Below, in pieces: positions 1 through 10,190 of a DNA stretch of 64,000 bases (positions are counted from its first letter, which is position 1; every line of letters begins with the position of its first letter). A program made the position numbers and the translations under genes. The notes beneath the pieces were generated by a model. That model had not been told where the DNA came from. It saw only the letters and a list, made by a program, of their open reading frames with translations, and ran no database searches. This DNA comes from Juglans regia (taxonomy: Eukaryota > Streptophyta > Magnoliopsida > Fagales > Juglandaceae). The stretch is taken from positions 9,314,273 to 9,378,272 of the forward strand of contig NC_049914.1 of NCBI RefSeq assembly GCF_001411555.2, written 5' to 3'.

Positions 1-1
1 T

Positions 2-142
2 TCATGCCGCACCGTGAAGTCGAGCTCCATTGCGGCTCTTGGTCGATCTTCGTCGCACAAGTTGGGTAGGAGAATTTCTGGGGTTGGGGGCTTCAGTGGA
101 AGAGGGAAGAAGAAAATATGCAAGGGAGGGACTCGTGGGTGA
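2..142 (+). CDS. Possible C-terminal end of a gene cut by the window edge
   Basis: The second forward frame is open from the window edge to a TGA at 140-142 and reads about 46 residues, rich in Ser, Arg, Lys and Gly, with basic runs such as GRGKKKICKG near the end. The next 230 bases are T/G-rich like a plant 3' untranslated region and include AATAAA at 345-350. I do not recognise the protein. The opposite strand is an alternative: an ATG at 28-30 (minus) opens a frame running off the left edge. Too little is visible to decide, so the plus-strand call rests mainly on the 3'-UTR look of the following bases. Confidence 0.35.
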   Translation, partial: SCRTVKSSSIAALGRSSSHKLGRRISGVGGFSGRGKKKICKGGTRG

Positions 143-344
143 AATCTGTGTCTTGCAAATGATCTATTATGTGTGGTTAAGAGTATTGAAATTATTGTGT
201 GATTTCTGACATGGCAGCAGTTGATAGGAGGGTTGTTCTACTTCATATAACAGTCTGACTGCTTAGAAGCAGTTCTGATCTTTTTAATATAGGTTGATGT
301 AAAAATTTGTCACATCAGTGGACTGGAGTGGTGTGTTTTGTGTC

Positions 345-350
345 AATAAA
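345..350 (+). terminator. Possible polyadenylation signal AATAAA
   Basis: A perfect AATAAA lies 203 bases after the TGA of the possible edge gene, in T/G-rich sequence typical of a plant 3' UTR. It belongs to that gene only if the plus-strand reading is right. Confidence 0.35.
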
Positions 351-423
351 GATCCTTGCAAATAAGTTTATTTATTCTTGTTTCGAGATATATTGCTTCG
401 TTTCTTCTTTTGATTTTTTCTTT

Positions 424-603
424 GGATAATGCTTGAGTGACTACCAAATGTGCCTACTAAATGTGCACATTAGTACAAATGAGTTTTTTTTTATTTTTCT
501 TTAAGCATTTTTTAAACATCCTTAACCATTAAAAAAAAATAAAAATATATATATAAATAAAAATATACGAGTAGGCACATTTAGTACATAATATCATTTT
601 TCC
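424..603. mobile_element. Degenerate MITE sharing a core with the elements at 31716 and 43314
   Basis: The outer parts are inverted copies of one another: GTGCCTACTAAATGTGC on the left and GTAGGCACATTTAGTAC on the right. The AT-rich middle contains, in reverse, the core TTAATGATTAAGGATGTT also seen at 31840. The flanks are T-rich, so a target-site duplication cannot be judged. Confidence 0.45.
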
Positions 604-1709
604 TTTTCTTTTGTTCTGCAAATAGTTGAAAAATGGTTTTAGTCAGACCGATTCAACCAATTCTATTTCAATTGGCCAAAAAAAAAAATTGATTTTGCAC
701 ATTTTTTCAATTTTTTTCTTTTGTTCTACTCATAGTTGAAAAATGGTTTTAGTAAGACTGATTCAAGGATGTCAAAATCAGATCAACACATCTCAAATTA
801 ATCATTAATGAGTTATACTATTTTTTCTATTTCCCATAAAAGTTAAAATTCATCTCAACTTACTTCATACTTTCAAATATATTATATACCTCAACTTATT
901 TATATTCAAACAAGTCTCAATGATACCTACAAAATACCATTATTCACAAATCAATTCAGATCATTTGAGATCACCTCAACATCAAACACATGCTCAATCG
1001 ATTCTATTTCAATTGGTCTGATTTTGCATATTTTTCCAATCGCTCGTAGAACTTGTTCAATCAACCACTCCAAGCTGGTTTGAAACCAACTTAATCAAAA
1101 TTGCGCGGGTTTGTTTTTTGGATGAGGTTTGAAAAGCAAGTTTTTTTTTTCTCTCTTTATTATCAAATTATGATAAAACTAAACACATATTAAACTCTTT
1201 TCATAATTATGTTCACTAAGAGTTTAGAAAACTTGAGTTAACTCATGGAGTTTTTGCTTTGTTTACTTAAAAGAAGAACAAATTAGAAAATAAATCAGTA
1301 TTTTGTAATAAAATGTGACTGTGCACAAAATATTATGATCATTACTATATATGACCTTATAGCTTAAGGGCATTTACCTTTTTTGGAAGATGAGAGAGAA
1401 TAAAAGGAGAACACTTGGGTCAAATACCTTAATTGCCTTCTTATAGAAACTATTTAGATTTATAGCATATTTTTATTCAAGTCAAGAAATTCATAATTTA
1501 AGCTTTTCCATACGTGATTTTAAATGCTTGAAAATCAGCAATGTACTTTTTTTTAATATTTTTATTAATATTAAAATATTCAATTTAAATTTGTTAGGAT
1601 GCTGAACCACTCAGTTCGACAAATGGAATTCATGATTTGAATGATATGATTTTCGATTTTAATTTTTTTTTTCAAACCTTAATTTTGAGAATGTAAAACA
1701 TATATACCT
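604..1709. other. AT-rich intergenic DNA without recognisable gene
   Basis: No frame longer than about 60 codons and no family I recognise. A short phrase, TAGTTGAAAAATGGTTTTAGT, occurs twice (near 625 and 733) with similar followers, so part of this stretch looks like a degenerate local duplication. Confidence 0.5.
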
Positions 1710-1717
1710 ATAGAATC

Positions 1718-2145
1718 TAAGGGTGTTATCCGTATGGTGCGGGATGCGGGACGGGGGCACCCCCTCCCCCGCCTGGGGTGGGGGGAAGGGTTTTCAACCC
1801 CATCCCGGTACGGGAGGTGGGGTGGGGTTGAAACTGCATCCTGCCCCGCCTCCTGCTCAACCCAGTAATTCATTGGATCTATAATTTTTTTTAGATCCAA
1901 ATTATAATATAATACATTTATTAATTTTATTCAAAAAAAATATAGACTCATTAGAGTTCTTTTTTATCTCATATATAAAAGTTGGCCTAAGAGGTCAAGA
2001 CAATCCATTAACTTGAGTTTAAATTTATAACAAATTGTATATATTTATATAAATATAAAAAATAATATTTTTTATTATAAATATGAGAGGGTGCGGAGTT
2101 AGGTACGAGGCAAGCGGGGTAGCAGGGGCGGGCTGCCCACCCCTA
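1718..2145. mobile_element. Non-autonomous hAT element, 428 bp, perfect 8-bp target duplication
   Basis: The element starts TAAGGGTG and ends CACCCCTA. It is flanked on both sides by ATAGAATC (1710-1717 and 2146-2153), a perfect 8-bp duplication as expected of hAT transposons. Both ends are GC-rich with repeated GCGGGG/CCCCGCC motifs while the middle is AT-rich, a common layout for hAT subterminal transposase-binding regions. It encodes nothing; the 73-codon open frame on its minus strand is a by-product. Its right end, read inward, begins TAGGGGTGGGCAGC, close to the TAGGGGTTGGCAGC end of the large hAT at 62872. Confidence 0.85.
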
Positions 2146-2153
2146 ATAGAATC

Positions 2154-4050
2154 AGGAGGTCAAGATGAAGGTGATATATAAAGCATAAGAACCTGATGAT
2201 CAAGTATTGGACTCGACATCTTTTAATTTATATGATAGATATTTGGAAATAGGAAGATATTTTTTAAATTGGTCAATGGTCATTCCTTTTGTCTTCGAGT
2301 CCAAGACATAATTATCGTGAAGAGTTTTGTTCAAAAGCTTTTGTATTTAGTCCTGATCATAGTTCCAAAGTCGTCAGTTTTGACCAATAACTAGTCTATA
2401 TTGCATGCCAGCTGAAAATATTATCTTCATCCATTATTTTCATAAAAAAAAAAAAATAGATATACATGTATATATATATTTCACATTGGTATTTTTCTCT
2501 TTTGTTTTTAACAGATCTAGGTTTTGTCCCAACTAATTATTTCTCATATACATGTATATATATTTCTTGTTTGAATATTTAGAATATATCATAATATTTG
2601 AAAAATGAGAGAGAAAATATTAAATAAAAATATTATAAAATTAAAAAAATATTTAAATATTATTTTTCTTTAGAAGTTTGAGAAAGTAGTATAAGATTTT
2701 GTATTCTATTTAAGAGTTTGAAAAAATTATAATGATTAAATAAAATGAGTTTAATGGGCTGTCGTCATTTGTAATGGGCTCCCATATTGCAACCTTAAGT
2801 GATACTCTCGTAACTAAGCTGAAAGCCCAGCCTTCTGGCCCAATCTCTCCAGCCCCATCTAAAAACAATGAGTCGATTCAGGAATTTATGACATGTTTCT
2901 TTAACCCCACCCGCCGAAAGAAACATGCCTTTTAAACGTTCCTAGGAAAATTTGAAAGGTAATTTTAGGTACTTTTTCTAGCTTTATAGAGAGAGGATCT
3001 ACCAGGTCCATTATCTTGAAATCATTTTTTTCCCTTCTTTAATTCTCTGTGTATTCAAGTAATTATTTCTAATGAGTTCTTCTACTTGCAAGTTAGTATC
3101 GAGAATGCACTTTTTATATAGCTTATATTACTACAAATTTTAAACTTCTACACTATGAAGAGTGTATCCTTCACACCAGTTTGCAAATAATCTTTTTTTT
3201 TTTTTTTTTCTTAAGTATAGATCAATCTCAAGCCAATGCAAAACTAAAGCTTTAGAGCATTAACATGATTGGCTTCATCAAAGTCATCTTCAAAATTTGA
3301 TGAAAAGTACATATTTTTCATAAATCCGAAATCTCTCTAGCCAGAATTTCACATTGAATTAGTCAAAATAATAATATAATATTATTTTTTTAATAATAAT
3401 AATTTTAATTTTTTTATATATTTTACAATTACACTAACTATATATTAATTAATAATAATATTTCTTCATTCACATATTTCAAAACTAACTATATATTAAT
3501 TAATAATATATTTTTAATTAATGAAAGTAAAAGGACTTTCGAGGGAAGTGAAAACCTTGAGAAATTAAAACTGAAAAGCAAAAAAATTAGGGTAATTTTT
3601 ATAATAAAATATTAGTTTTAAATATGAACGGTACATCTTTAAATTTGAATATATACTTAAAATTACTATAATTCATAGTTTAAATTTTTTTCTTTTTGAA
3701 GAAGTCAATCTAGACCATTTTATTTACATTTGTTCAAAATTTGAAGATGCATCATAAGCCAGTGCCAGTGCTAACCAATCAATTTCTAATTTGAATGCAT
3801 TTTATAAAAAGTGGGGTTGTTTCATCAAGGCAATCAATTCCTCATTGGTGAGGGGTCATACGTACTACGTTCTTGAGATAATTAAAGAGTGTAATTATTT
3901 AGGCCTTAAAACGAGACACTAACAGAAGAAGATATTTGCATTAGTTTCTTCCCCTTTTTTATTTATTTATTTATAAATGATTTCCTAGGATAAAAAAGAC
4001 CAGAGCTTTTCCAAATAAACCTTGGCAAATAACGTTTTCCCCCCCTAAAA
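2154..4050. other. AT-rich intergenic DNA, probably old MITE remnants
   Basis: No gene recognised. A possible degraded inverted-repeat element spans about 3250-3775, where GAGCATTAACATGATTGGC on the left faces GCCAGTGCCAGTGC on the right; the match is imperfect and I could not fix a target duplication. Confidence 0.35.
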
Positions 4051-5000
4051 GAGAACCATTTTTCTTCACAGAGAATTTCTTAGAGCCGGTCAAGTTGATT
4101 TTAGTCAAATAACAGCCTCTCAATCACATAGCAACACCTAAGACTTCCACCACACTTATCCTAGACTAACACTACATCAGAATTTCTCTTTCTCTCTCTA
4201 CGTGATTTCCCTCTCTCCCTTCTCTCCCTCACGAACTCGGACGATTTGGCTTCCATTCTCTCCCATAGAATCCTCTCCGCCACGACGACTGGCCTCACCA
4301 CCACGACGACGGCCCCTCTCTCCGTCGTCGCACGAGGAACTTGAGCCCCTCTCTCTGCCATAATCCCCTTCCTTTTAATTGATTCTCGCACCAAAGCCAC
4401 CCTTTCCGCCACTCTCCTCACTACCCGCTCCTAATCTTGACCCTCCTAGTGCCGTTGACGAGATTTTCTACCCAATGTCGCCACCGACGTCTTTTTGGCA
4501 TCAACCCCAACCCAATGCCGCTGAGATTGCGGGTTTGCGATGGTTTTCACTGTAATTTTGAGCTTATTCTCTATATTTGATAATCTGAGATTGCAAGTTT
4601 AAGATGGATTTCACTGCGATTTTGAATGAATTATGGTTTGATTGTGAGTTGATTTTAGTTTGATTGTGGATTTTGATTTGATTGGGTTTTGATGGAGAGA
4701 AGATGGAGATGATCGACAAAAATGGGGGAGGTTGGCGATAGAGATGGGTGATGGCGGAGATGACGGGCAATGCCACAATGGAGATGCTTGGCGACGGCGG
4801 TAAGAGAAGATGAAAGCAGCGACGAAGAAAGGGCAGATGATGGTGCAAATGAGAAACGGGAGCACATACGAATTGATTATCTGTGGTGGAGTGTATTTCC
4901 GTTATAGTATTTTTTCCTACGTGACTTGAAATGAATAGAGGGCTATTTTTGTGGGATTTGCAGCCCGACCGCTATGAAGCGCTTCTCTTCTTCACAATGT
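4050..5000. other. CT/GA-rich low-complexity block of unknown origin
   Basis: The first half is pyrimidine-rich with CGACGACGG-like runs and the second half purine-rich with many GATGG/GGCGA words. Short frames exist on the minus strand (arginine-rich at 4161-4421, Ser/His/Pro-rich at 4564-4867), but they follow composition and match no family I know. It may be a piece of an unclassified repeat. Confidence 0.3.
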
Positions 5001-5683
5001 TGACGATGTTAATGGGAGATGAGCATTATCGGTAAATTATATGAAAAGTAATAATGTCATTATTCTAATTTGGAAATTAGATTGCAAATTTGAGAGAAAT
5101 ACATCTATTTAAAGCATCATTGGCTTGGCCAAATAAGAAGATTGGCTAAAATTTATATAATTGATATTAAAAAATCCCACATTGAATTGTGCAAATCTAA
5201 AATAATTTAGATTCTTACTATAGTAGTTGGCTAAAGATGGAGAACTACAATTGATTTACCAAAAATTAAAATACTAATTTCTCACTCTAAGCAAACATTA
5301 AAATATTAGTTTTTCACTCCAAGCAAAAATATTATTTGCTTTGTAATTAAGAAATTTAGATAAAATTTTAAATAAGTTTAATCAAATATTTTTTTATATT
5401 AGCATTAAATGACTTTTGAAAATATGTTTTTTTAATATTAATTTAATTAGAATATAATTATTATTAATATTTAATTGGTAGAGTTATAAAATGTGATAAA
5501 AATAAATTAAATAAAAAAATTATTAAATTAATAATATTTTATTATTATATAGAAAGTAAATGAATAAAGGATAATTTATATTGGGCCACAAGAATAACTA
5601 GACCAAAATCTGCAATCCAAAGGCCCATATAATGTGGGCCATATGATGAGAACGTAGACGACAAGAGGGACAATCTCTCGTTT
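5001..5683. other. AT-rich intergenic DNA
   Basis: Long A/T runs only. The words CATTGGCTTGGCCAAATAAG near 5120 resemble the ends of 'GAGCAT...TTGGC' type inverted-repeat elements seen elsewhere here, but no second end is clear. Confidence 0.35.
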
Positions 5684-5692
5684 CAATTGAAA

Positions 5693-5865
5693 GAGTAATG
5701 CTACATACAGTCGTGAAATGTGCAAACGTTATATAGTCATTTTAAAAAATAATATAGTTTACTTATAAAAAAATAATTTATTTTCATATGAGTCTCATAT
5801 TTATTTATTTATTTTAAAATGACTATACAGTATTTATATACTCACAACTATAAGTATCATTTCTC
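5693..5865. mobile_element. MULE-type MITE, copy 1 (173 bp, perfect 9-bp TSD)
   Basis: The element begins GAGTAATGCTACATACAG and ends ATAAGTATCATTTCTC, inverted versions of each other. It is bracketed by CAATTGAAA at 5684-5692 and 5866-5874. A 9-bp duplication and GAG/CTC ends suit a Mutator-like non-autonomous element. Its body is nearly a palindrome around AT-rich sequence. Related copies are at 7576, 16926 and 43573. Confidence 0.85.
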
Positions 5866-6603
5866 CAATTGAAAAGTTGCACTCAATGGCTGTGGACTTC
5901 TTGATACGCATTAAGCATTTCAAACTTTTTTTCCACTTTATAGGATCCTCTTCTTCCAACCTCATCATGTAAATCGTCCTTTTCCTTTCTCATATGCCTT
6001 CATTATCGAGTGTAATTGGCCCCCCAAGAGCCTCTAATCCTGGCCACGTAGTACACATGCACGTGTATTTATTACTTTAGCCCTCCCAAGATAATTATAT
6101 ATATATATGGGTTTTCTCCTATATATTATCATAGAAATAGGTTAAAAGTTGAAAAAAAATGTAATAAATATGTAGGAAAAAAATGTTACGTTATTCTATA
6201 AAAATAAATTTATAAATTAATATGATTTTATATGATAAATTAAATTTACGTAAATAATTTTAATAAAAATGTTATATCATTCATTTAGGGTATATAAATA
6301 ATGAAGATAAAAATAAAAAATAAAAAACTTAGCCTAGGGTTTCAAAGTGATCACCCAATTGAGGATGTAGAAAGGCACAAATAAATGAAGATTTCGCGGC
6401 AGGGTATATCTGTCAGGACAGTTTCTGATGAACTGGCTCCTTCTGGACTTTTGCCTTTGTTTACTTCAGAAACAAAATGATTCCCTTTTCGTTTTCTGGT
6501 CAACAAAACCAAGGAATGCAGAGAGAAAAGTGTGCACCCAAATGATAACTCCTTTTACTCATTTTATCACTCTTTTTTAGTCCCTTCTGCTTGTTTTTAC
6601 TTC

Positions 6604-6619
6604 TCTCTCTCTCTCTCTC
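6604..6619 (+). repeat. (TC)n microsatellite
   Basis: About eight CT units upstream of the TATA box of the 6829 gene. CT tracts are common in plant core promoters and leaders. Confidence 0.7.
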
Positions 6620-6658
6620 AAGTAATAATTCTGAACTACTGTACATTTGAAAGACCCC

Positions 6659-6666
6659 TATATATA
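6659..6666 (+). promoter_or_regulatory. TATA box of the 6829-8850 gene
   Basis: TATATATA stands about 170 bases before the start codon, after a CT tract. Transcription would start near 6690-6700, giving a leader of about 130 bases that includes a short TTCG/TTCA repeat. This is placement by spacing only. Confidence 0.5.
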
Positions 6667-6828
6667 GATTTACCTGATTCGTCTTCTCAGTAGCCATCAA
6701 ATTACAGCAGTTCTTTTAAATGACAGTTCATTCGTTCGTTCATTCATTCCTGCTACCTGAAGTGACCACATTGGACTTGTTTTTACCATAATCAATCAGC
6801 ATAAGTACTGTTATAGTACTTGACAGAC

Positions 6829-8850
6829 ATGGCCGCTGGACAGGTATTCGTTTGTCTTCTCTCTAATTCATTTGGATTTTCTCCCTGGTTCTCTCCCTCA
6901 GATTTGTTCTGTCTGCCCAGGTTCTGAGGTGGTTTTGTACTGTTTTTTCCTATAATTTTCTGATAGTGGGTCTGACTTTCCTGAGCATTGTCTTGTTTGT
7001 TATTGCCGAGTTCCATTGTTCATTTTTGTCTAATTCATATATTTTTCTTTTTCTGATTGATTTGATTGTAGGAGGAAGGCTGGCCTCTGGGTCTGCAGCC
7101 ATTGAATGTGAGAGTAGGGTTGGTTAGAAACCATGATTTCTCTGGATCAGTATCATTCAACACTCTACTCACTGGCTCCCCAACGTGCTCCACAGATTCT
7201 TCCTCATCGGATTTGGACACAGAGGTCAGCAATATTTAAATTAAAAAATAGAGAAATTGCTTTCGTACATTATTTTGTACAGGAGTCTCGGCTCTGATAT
7301 TTCTATTGGGATCTCAAATTTCTGGACAAGCAAACAAAGTCATTTGACATGATTGGAATGAACTATTGCCTTTTTCAGTTTCTCTCTGTTTGTCCTCTTA
7401 TGAACAAAGATTCTTGGTGGTTTGAATGTCATTTTCTTGATCATCTGATCTCTCTAAGGCCGTTACCATTTTCATCGAATCTCATTTGATTGGTTAGTTG
7501 ATCTTCATTTTGTTCACGACTAGAGAGACAATTCATTAGGATCGAGGGAGTTAAATTTTACAATTCTAGTATAATGAGAAAATATAGTCGCAACTATGAA
7601 TTGTGCAACCGTCACGTAATCGTTTTAAAAAAAGTGAATTTTTTAATAGTGGATCTCATTCTTTTTCAAAACGATTATGCGAAGTTTACGTACTTTACGG
7701 TTGTATATAGAATTACTCTAGTATAATATTACAATGCGAACCTAAGATCATTCATAATAACCCTTCCCATAAATTTTGTATTTTGATCTTTATTTTATAT
7801 TTTACTACAATAATCTTCTAGATGTAGTGAATACTGTTCACAACTCTAAAACATTTTTAATTATTCTCTCTCCTTTGCAAAATTATTAGTAGTTAGAAGA
7901 AATATTTAAAATAAATAAAAAATATTTTAAAAAATATTTAAATGATATAGAAAAAAAATAGATAAGATGATGTATGACCTATTGTAAAAATCAATATGTA
8001 AAATAGAAAAAAATGAATTTTTATAATGTATTTTGAAGAATAAGATAAATGAACTCTTGGGAATGCTCGAATTGAGTTTAATCAAAACTGTTTACAAGTT
8101 TAATTTATCTCACATGACTAGACATCATGTGTTTTCAAATCATTATAAATTGCTGTCTAAACATTAATATTCTAATTGAACAGCTTTTTGAATTTGGCAA
8201 ATGATCACTCGACCCACTCGGTTCGAGATTCAGCAACAGTACTTTATTATAATGTCTTGAGATTTTTGGACAAAAATGTTTTGATCTTTTGCTGAATTAC
8301 CACATGCCTTTGTGGTACTGCATTATAATTGCAGTCTACAGGGTCTTTTTTCCATGACAGGAGCGTCACGCTTGGGAGCCTTATAGGCGTTTCCAGCATT
8401 TTGGAGCTTTCTAGAAGATCAATACGGAGAAGAAAAACCGAACCCCTCAAGGAAAAGAAGAGCAGCAGCAAGCTGCCCAGATCATTAGGGTTTTTCTCTT
8501 TGTGCTTAAGGGACAGAACTGATGGTATGAGTGTGAAAAATCCTTCATCTCTTCGCCATTTTCTTGCTGTGGAGAGAAAAACTTCAGCTGCTGCTGATCA
8601 TGACGAATATTATCAAAGGAACCAGAACCCTATCAATGGTATTGGACCCGAAGAATTACTTGGATTGGCGCAGCCTGTTACAGAACCAAACTCACTTTTT
8701 GTTAATGGTCGTGTTGCTCCTCCTCCTCAAACTAGTTCGGGTGCTAGTAATTCAGATGTCGGAAGGAGAAGAGAAAAGGGAGTACTAGATCATGAGCATG
8801 GTGATCATGGGGTTGGAGTTCCTTCACTATTTTCATGCATGTGTGGATAA
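6829..8850 (+). CDS. Plant-specific uncharacterised protein, 3 exons, 227 aa
   Basis: Exons are 6829-6843, 7072-7224 and 8335-8850; both introns are GT-AG and phase 0. The start gives MAAGQ, followed by EEGWPLGLQPLNVRVGLV in exon 2. A Ser-rich run (residues about 42-56) leads into STGSFFHD and TLGSLIGVSSILELSRRS (residues 57-85). I recognise these blocks as a conserved plant family without a known biochemical function. A basic cluster RRSIRRRK (83-90) followed by KEKKSSSK could act as a nuclear signal. The C-terminal half is low complexity and ends in a short Cys pair (SCMCG). The exon 3 acceptor was chosen because it joins DTE directly to STGSFFHD; using the later AG at 8340-8341 leads to an early stop. 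Intron 2 (1110 bp) carries two MITEs. No signal peptide or membrane segment is seen. Confidence 0.85.
7576..7718. mobile_element. MULE-type MITE, copy 2, inside an intron (143 bp, 9-bp TSD)
   Basis: Starts GAGAAAATATAG and ends GAATTACTC; flanked by TAGTATAAT at 7567-7575 and 7719-7727 (identity extends to 11 bases counting TC before). Same family as 5693-5865. It lies in intron 2 of the 6829-8850 gene, well away from both splice sites. Confidence 0.85.
7746..8068. mobile_element. Second MITE in the same intron, 'GAGCATTC' type
   Basis: The left end reads GATCATTCATAATAACCC and the right end, inverted, reads GAGCATTCCCAAGAG followed by TTCATTTATCTTAT. The right-hand word recurs at 37724 (GAGCATTCACAATGG, TTTATTTATCTTATC), which shows a dispersed family. 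No clear target duplication. Confidence 0.5.
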
Positions 8851-9969
8851 TCAACGGACTGAACAAGCATGCATGCATGTGTGCAAAATCCATTTTTTAG
8901 CTCTCAATTGTTGTCCTAGGATGGAGTAAACTGCATGCCTTGGAAAGATATGGAAACTATTTTAAACCTCTTAATTGGATTTGCCCAAGACGTACGTACA
9001 AAGTGATCATATGAGGAGTACTGCATCGATCTATGATAGTGAAAATATCATTAAAATTTTGAAGGGAAAAAGAAGATTGTGAGAGAGAGAGAGAGAGAAT
9101 GAATGAATGCCAATAGTATATCTTATGCATTAAAAAAAATTTAAATTTTATTATGGGATTAAAATTCTTAGTGTTCTTTGGCAAAAGGCCTATACACCTT
9201 TATTTTTTTCAGATTGTTTAGAGAAAATATGAGTTTTGTTTCGTTAGTTTTTATGGGTTTTAATGGAAGTTGAACTTAAAATAGGCTTGGGCCAACTTAA
9301 GACGATGTGGGTCATGAATTGTGGTGGGAATGGGCTAAACTCCAGATGTAGATACAGGATCAAAATGATTGGAATAAATAATTACAAAGGTGAGGGAGGA
9401 CAGGGCAGAGGATATCACGTGCATGGGGCAAGATGATGAGGAATCATGAAGCCCGTGATGCATGGAGACGCGTGAGCTTTATGCCAGAGAGTCTCTTCTC
9501 CCTCCTCGATCGTGATGAGGATGCATCAGAGAAATGCAGAACAAGACAGTAATTAAGAAGGTTGTTGCCTGTTGGTGTGTTTCGTGGGTAGAAAATAACG
9601 TCAACTGCCATGCACTCAGTTTCGTGGGAGACTTGTGCAAGGCATCGATGAGAGGTGCCAATGGCAATGGCAATGGAGACCCGAAGCGAGAAAAGTGGCT
9701 TTATTTATCATAACATACTTTTTGTTGTATTCTAAAGTTTCAAACTCCGCCATAAATTATTGAGAACTTTCACTTTTCACCCGCTATTCTAATTTGATGG
9801 TTAAAATTGTGCCAAGTACGTAGTTAACAATGCTTGTCAAATTGGTATATTTTAATCCATTTTTTGTATCACTTATTTAAATTATAATCACTCAAAATGC
9901 CTCACATAATATGTATAATTAAGAATGTAAAAACTAAAAACATTTTTAAGAAGCTCCCGACTTCCTGTG
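8851..9969. other. 3' UTR of the upstream gene followed by intergenic DNA
   Basis: The first few hundred bases after the stop are probably 3' UTR and contain a (GA)n tract near 9079-9097. From about 9200 on there is nothing I recognise; the short minus frame at 9479-9673 has no family resemblance. Confidence 0.4.
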
Positions 9970-9972
9970 AGC

Positions 9973-10190
9973 GTGTTAAGATATAAAATAAATAATAAAA
10001 TTTATTTTTTTTCATCAAAATTTGAATCTTGACTTTACACTCTATCTCATTTAATTAAATGTTTCACATGTTAGATCATTCATGAAGTGAGAGTCTGACC
10101 TATATGTGAGGAGGAGTATTAAGATATAAAATAAATAATAAAATCTATCTCTTCTCATCAACTTAAACTTTTGAAACAAATGGTAACACA
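9973..10190 (+). mobile_element. Possible TRIM (small non-coding LTR element), degraded
   Basis: The phrase TTAAGATATAAAATAAATAA occurs at 9978 and again near 10119. The second copy runs on through TCTCATCAACTTAAACTTTTG and AAATGGTAAC. An inverted relative at 37390-37605 has the same end word plus an internal part reading GGTCCTGAGTTCAAATTCTG. Two terminal direct repeats round a short non-coding middle suggest a TRIM. The left repeat here is internally deleted and I could not fix a target duplication. Confidence 0.4.

Noticed and set aside
1679..1900. 73-codon minus frame
   Set aside because: Runs across the left border of the 428-bp hAT element and is made of its GC-rich end.
4161..4421. 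Arginine-rich 86-codon minus frame
   Set aside because: Follows the CT-rich composition of the block; no domain, no family, no splice context.
4564..4867. Three overlapping Ser/Pro/His-rich minus frames
   Set aside because: All three frames are open at once because the block is low complexity; no evidence for any one of them.
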